From the NCBI GenBank assembly GCA_032209605.1, contig JASFXZ010000010.1, positions 9,011,385 to 9,075,384 on the forward strand: a DNA stretch of 64,000 nucleotides. Direction: 5' to 3'. The notes under the pieces were generated by a model that searched no databases, was not told the DNA's origin, and was given only the letters and a program-made list of their open reading frames with translations. The translations under genes and the position numbers were made by a program. Positions 59,133 through 64,000 of the stretch are shown here, piece after piece (within the stretch, counting starts at the first letter, position 1; each line of letters begins with the position of its first letter). Origin of the DNA: Mactromeris polynyma (lineage: Eukaryota > Mollusca > Bivalvia > Venerida > Mactridae).

Positions 59133-59694
59133 TATACTATTTTGGTGGGGGAATCAGGGGCTGATATTTGGCTCCAATAATTGAGAATAGAGGGTTCTGG
59201 ATAGCGCTATCATATAGAGCACTAAAGATTTATGTGGTGAAAGGTTTTTTCCTTCACTGTTAAAATTTGTATTGTGTTAACAGTTTGGTTTTATATATAT
59301 ATTTATATATGGTAATTCATATGTTGAATATTTTGACCTTTGTGCCTTTAATATTACATAATGGGAATAGATCATACACGAAGATTTGATGTGCATGCAA
59401 CATATATCAGTGTGAGTGTTCCAAGGACATTACTTACATTGAAGATTGCTATTGATTTTATGTATTTAAATAGTTTAATATTGACCATGTATAGTTAGAA
59501 CTGCATACTGACAACTTGTGCAAATGAAAAATAGCAAATTCCATACTTTGTTCATTTTGGCTTTCACTACTCAGTAAGTTAGATATTTAGATACTGACAT
59601 TATAAGATGAGAATCACACACAAACTTTGTACTTTGCTGATATGGATTTGAATAAGAGTTTAAATTGTTTAAAATTGGCTTTTTTAAGCTGGGA

Positions 59695-59937
59695 AGCCTG
59701 TCCGGCTAGCTCAGACTGTCACCTGGCAGATCCTGGTTTGATCCCCTGGGTTGGGTAGGTTATGGTCTTCAATGACATTGGCTACAGTCATGTCCTCAAT
59801 TTGTAGAGAAATTGTGAGTTGCTTGCTGAAGAGCAAGCTACTGTTGGTTTATAATTAGTTCCAGGAAAAAACGGTTATATGACTGAACAAATTGTTGAAA
59901 AACATTGTTAAACCAGATGAAAACAAAACATTAAGCT
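59695..59937 (+). mobile_element. tRNA-derived SINE
   Basis: Head with A-box-like GGCTAGCTCAGACTG and B-box-like GGTTTGATCCCC. Tail with TTCCAGGAAAAAACGGTTA, ATGACTGAACAAATTGTTG and AACATTGTTAAACCAGATG, matching the 3' ends of the elements at 7422 and 16150 but with a different middle. Confidence 0.6.
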
Positions 59938-60507
59938 GGGAATTGCATCCCAACAACTTGTTTCTTTGTTTTATACCATTTTTCACTAATTTCATTTGGC
60001 TCTTAAAAGCATGACAAGGCATACACATAGATGTATGTGCATATAGGAAAAGTACTTACCCATAGGATAAATGTTTCAAGTCGAAAATGTTACTAAATTG
60101 TGGTTAGAAGGGTTTATGGGAGTCATACTGAAGTAATTTCATTTACTGAACTTTCATTATTCATTATTCATAGCAATATCTTGCATCAATGCTGTTGAGT
60201 GACTGTTTGAGGGGTAAAAATATAGTGTTGTGTAGTATCATGTACTTGACATTCATTTATGAGGTCAAATGTTTGAGTCCAGAAACATGCTTAGTAGTTA
60301 TCACAACTTTAACTGCAACAATGGGACCATGTCCACACACTATGCACGGTACTGGCACATGACATAAAGGACATAAAACAGCAAGTGCTAACATTGGTCA
60401 TAACTGTTTTAAAAATGAACAACCTTATTAATTTTGCATAACATGCATTTATATGCAATGGTATAATGATGAAAAATTATACATTATAATCATTATATTC
60501 CTGTTTG

Positions 60508-60600
60508 GTAGGGTAAGTTGGTAGAGCACAGGACTGAGCATTCAAGTCTCGGGATAAGGGTATATTTTCCATTTTCACCTAAAATGAATCCTGTAAGTTA
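60508..60600 (+). repeat. tRNA-like/SINE-head remnant
   Basis: GGTAGGGTAAGTTGGTAGAGC resembles a D arm and CATTCAAGTCTCGGG a T arm with a decayed B box. No full cloverleaf. Confidence 0.3.
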
Positions 60601-61253
60601 GTATTGATCTAGAACTATGACCCCTGTGTCAATATCAATCAGCTAACAATATTTGTACTTCCATGTCCAGAGTGTATGCAAGGGCATCTCTGGGATTCAG
60701 ATTTGGGAGCGTAAATTTTTGGTTAATTTTGGTTTTGTTCAAGCCTTATAAAACGACAATGACTGTTTTATTCTTTGTTTATAAACATCATCATTGAAGA
60801 ATATATATGCTTCAATAAATCAAAATCGCTTATTTGAAAATCGCTTATTTAAAGATCTCTGTATATTTTCGTATTTATACTCATAGTTATTTGTAAGGTT
60901 GGGGAATTTTAGGGGGATGTCGGATGTGCCCCCTGGATCTGCTAGTGGTATGCACATCAGCATAAATGAATTACTGTTAAGAATTATTGCTATTCTGTAG
61001 GTCACATTGATTTCTATGTCAGTTTGTCCTTTGAAAACAGGAATCTGTTAAGTAACAACACATTATTGCATCCTCCTTCCTGACCATTTATCATGTTGCC
61101 ATCAGCATAAATCTCTTATAACCACATTTACCAATCATTTCATCCATGTTCATTTCTTCATCATCATTCAACTTTTTATGTTTGTTAGTTCTTTTACCTC
61201 TATCATTTATTATTTGTTTATGTACCTTAAAATTACACTGTTTATATTTTCAG

Positions 61254-61307
61254 ACTGATGAAGACAGCTCTCCTCCCTCTAGAATGGGTTCAACCAAGTC
61301 TAACTAA
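61254..61307 (+). CDS. Possible terminal exon of an unidentified plus-strand gene
   Basis: After a good acceptor (TTTATATTTTCAG) an 18-codon frame reads TDEDSSPPSRMGSTKSN and stops with TAA. The composition is like a low-complexity C-terminal tail. I found no convincing upstream exon between 47 and 61 kb, and I do not recognise the tail. It could be chance. Confidence 0.25.
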   Translation, partial: TDEDSSPPSRMGSTKSN

Positions 61308-61938
61308 TACTTCATGTCATTGTCTGTTCTCATTTGATTTAGTATTTTGATCCTATTGCTTGAGGTCATTAATACTATACCTCTAATACATGCTGGGAAG
61401 TTAGTGGTTCCTTGCAGAATAACAGCAGTGGTTAGTACTGATAGGCAACCCAGAACTTGTATGGTCAACTGACTGCTGTATTATTGAATACTGTTACATG
61501 TTCTTACCTAAATGCAACCAGTCTTCCTTGCATTGTTACTTCTTTTGGTGGAATTATTTAGAATTTGGTGTGTATATATTTTCAGGTTTTGTGTGAATGA
61601 GAAGTTTTGATGTTCAATGGTTATCATCCAATCAGAATGAACTGGCTGCCGGAATGTGATTTTCCTGGAACTTGTGAGTTTGAAGTCATTACATTTTATT
61701 TAGAAATAATGATATAAAAATGCAATTGAAAAATAAAATATTACAGTTACCATGAATAGTACTACAATTGAAACTGTTAGTTTATTTTACCTGGTATAAC
61801 AAATATGCAAAGGTTAAGGCAGTTCTTCAATTTTGACACAATGATATTTTATGATATCATAGTATGCTTTCTAAAATACACTGAGAAGAATCTGAAGGGA
61901 GTTGCGCCCCCTGCCTCCTGAGCAATAATGTGAGTGGA

Positions 61939-61993
61939 TGAAAGCGAAATCAATCTTGTATCTTACAATACAGAAAGACTGGTTTCGCTTTCA
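61939..61993. repeat. 11 bp inverted repeat
   Basis: TGAAAGCGAAA and TTTCGCTTTCA separated by 33 nt. Noncoding; no further evidence of function. Confidence 0.5.
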
Positions 61994-62119
61994 CCCCTCA
62001 ACATTAAGAGTTAGTATATCTGTAGATAACTGTAGTGTTAGGATTGTGTACTATTGTATTGAGTTTTAAGAACTGTTGATTGGTTTATGGTTTAGTTCTG
62101 TGGTATAGTTTTGATTTCT

Positions 62120-64000
62120 TTGTATTCTTAGTATTTGTTCTTTCTATTCGAATAGGCACCGTCTTGTTCTTGACTGGGGACTTTCAAATTTTGGCCTTTG
62201 TGTAAAATAAATTTACACCTCTCTATAGAATGTCACAAAACTGTCCTTCTCAGGACAAAAACTGTCCTTTTTAGGACAACCTCTCGATTGACAAAAAACC
62301 TGTCCTTTTAAGGACAACTTCTCGATTGACAAAAAAACTGTCCTTTTTAGGACAACTTCTCGATTGACGAAAAAAATGTCCTTTTTAGAAAATTGTCCTT
62401 TTTAGGACAACTTCTCGTTTGACAGAAAAACTGTCCTTTTTAGGACAACTTCTCGATTGACAAAAAAACTGTCCAAATGGTGTTTACTTAGACTGTTGTT
62501 TATTAAATGGGAGCTGAAATCAGATTGAATACACAATGTACATTGACAATGAGATCAATTTATTTTGAGCTGCCTGTCAGGATGTGAGGCAATGCTGTAA
62601 TGTGGCTGAACATCTATTCAAACCTAATTTCTCTGTTTGGATAGGTGAGTCCTTTATAGTATTTGTTCTTTCTATTCGAATAGGCAGCATCTTGTTCTTG
62701 ACTGGGGACTTTCAAATTTTGGCCTTTGTGTAAAATAAATTTACACCTCTCTATAGAATGTCACAAAACTAACTGTCCTTTTAAGGACAACTTCTCGATT
62801 GACAAAAAAACTGTCCAAATGGTGTTTACTTAGACTGTTGTTTATTAAATGGGAGCTGAAATCAGATTGAATACACAATGTACATTGACAATGAGATCAA
62901 TTTATTTTGAGCTGCCTGTCAGGATGTGAGGCAATGGTGTAATGTGGCTGAACATCTATTCAAACCTAATTTCTCTGTTTGGATAGGTGAGTCCTTTATA
63001 GTATTTGTTCTTTCTATTCGAATAGGCAGCGTCTTGTTCTTGAATGGGGACTTTCAAATGTTGGCCTTTTTATAAAATAAATTTACACCTCTCTATAGAA
63101 TGTCACAAAACTGTCCTTCTCAGGACAAAAACTGTCCTTTTAGACAACTTCTTGATTGACAAAAAAACTGTCCTTTTTAGGACAACTTCTCGATTGACAA
63201 AAAAACTGTCCAAATGGTGTTTACTTAGACTGTTGTTTATTAAATGGGAGCTGAAATCAGATTGAATACACAATGTACATTGACAATGAGATCAATTTAT
63301 TTTGAGCTGCCTGTCAGGATGTGAGGCAATGCTGTAATGTGGCTGAACATCTATTCAAACCTAATTTCTCTGTTTGGATAGGTGAGTCCTTTATAGTATT
63401 TGTTCTTTCTATTCGAATAGGCAGCATCTTGTTCTTGACTGGGGACTTTCAACTTTTGGCCTTTGTGTAAAATAAATTTACACCTCTCTATAGAATGTCA
63501 CAAAACTAACTGTCCTTTTAAGGACAACTTCTCGATTGACAAAAAAACTGTCCAAATGGTGTTTACTTAGACTGTTGTTTATTAAATGGGAGCTGAAATC
63601 AGATTGAATACACAATGTACATTGACAATGAGATCAATTTATTTTGAGCTGCCTGTCAGGATGTGAGGCAATGGTGTAATGTGGCTGAACATCTATTCAA
63701 ACCTAATTTCTCTGTTTGGATAGGTGAGTCCTTTATAGTATTTGTTCTTTCTATTCGAATAGGCAGCGTCTTGTTCTTGAATGGGGACTTTCAAATGTTG
63801 GCCTTTTTATAAAATAAATTTACACCTCTCTATAGAATGTCACAAAACTGTCCTTCTCAGGACAAAAACTGTCCTTTTAGACAACTTCTTGATTGACAAA
63901 AAAACTGTCCTTTTTAGGACAACTTCTCGATTGACAAAAAAACTGTCCAAATGGTGTTTACTTAGACTGTTGTTTATTAAATGGGAGCTGAAATCAGATT
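62120..64000 (+). repeat. Composite repeat cluster 2, 737 bp higher-order repeat, runs off the right edge
   Basis: GTCCAAATGGTG occurs at 62471, 62813, 63208, 63550 and 63945, spacings 342, 395, 342 and 395 bp. The short and long variants differ consistently (GCAGCATC versus GCAGCGTC; CTGACTGGGG versus TTGAATGGGG), so the two 737 bp blocks are almost identical and the duplication is recent. The left part (62130-62470) is an older irregular copy with several 38 bp units. Confidence 0.92.

Larger units (their letters stand above)
58581..61253. other. Intergenic or intronic, SINE and small repeats
   Basis: Contains the 56 bp duplication, the SINE at 59695 and the tRNA-like remnant at 60508. If the segment at 61254 is a real last exon, this would be its intron, but no upstream exon was identified. 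Confidence 0.45.

Noticed and set aside
54800..64000. CRISPR-like appearance of regularly spaced short palindromic repeats
   Set aside because: The 38 bp units are contiguous with near-identical intervals, no unique spacers and no cas genes, in a eukaryotic intron-exon setting.

Overview
The window is animal nuclear DNA, AT-rich, with short exons in long introns bounded by ordinary GT-AG splice sites. Repeat types (tRNA-headed SINEs with a 3' end common in mollusc genomes, TA-flanked MITEs, elements with a tandem ~160 bp core resembling bivalve 'pearl'/Helentron-like elements) suggest a bivalve or other mollusc; this is inference, since no species-diagnostic gene is present.

Three protein-coding genes are well supported, and their exons join in phase. 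(1) 1-11371, minus strand: the 5' part of UBA1 (ubiquitin-activating enzyme E1), seven exons covering the N-terminus and start of the first adenylation domain, plus a possible in-frame cassette exon; the rest lies beyond the left edge. (2) 13433-38230, plus strand: a complete 13-exon SLC6-family transporter of 653 residues. (3) 18458-~27204, plus strand: a complete 10-exon CDK20 (CCRK) of 343 residues, lying wholly inside the 14.8 kb first intron of the SLC6 gene on the same strand. By eye, the SLC6 protein has Asp where most family members have the two Na1-site Asn residues, and it lacks most chloride-site side chains while keeping the Na2 site and external gate. It may therefore be a chloride-independent transporter; this is the main functional lead.

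Right of 38.2 kb the window is mostly intergenic: an uncharacterised frameshifted minus-strand ORF pair (41.1-42.0 kb), a 48 bp minisatellite (43.3-43.9 kb), three tandem tRNA-Thr(AGT)-like units (46.3-46.8 kb), a 60-nt near-perfect hairpin (47.85 kb), a decayed Ty3/Gypsy pol (51.4-53.1 kb), a 161 bp array (57.4-58.5 kb), and two clusters (54.5-56.0 and 62.1-64.0 kb) of a composite repeat with 38 bp hairpin-forming subunits. The last cluster is a 737 bp higher-order repeat that runs off the right edge. An orphan terminal-exon-like segment lies at 61.25 kb.

Many small inverted-repeat elements sit in the introns, including one nested inside another with a visible target duplication and one beginning a few bases after an SLC6 splice donor. 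All family assignments and alignments were made by eye.
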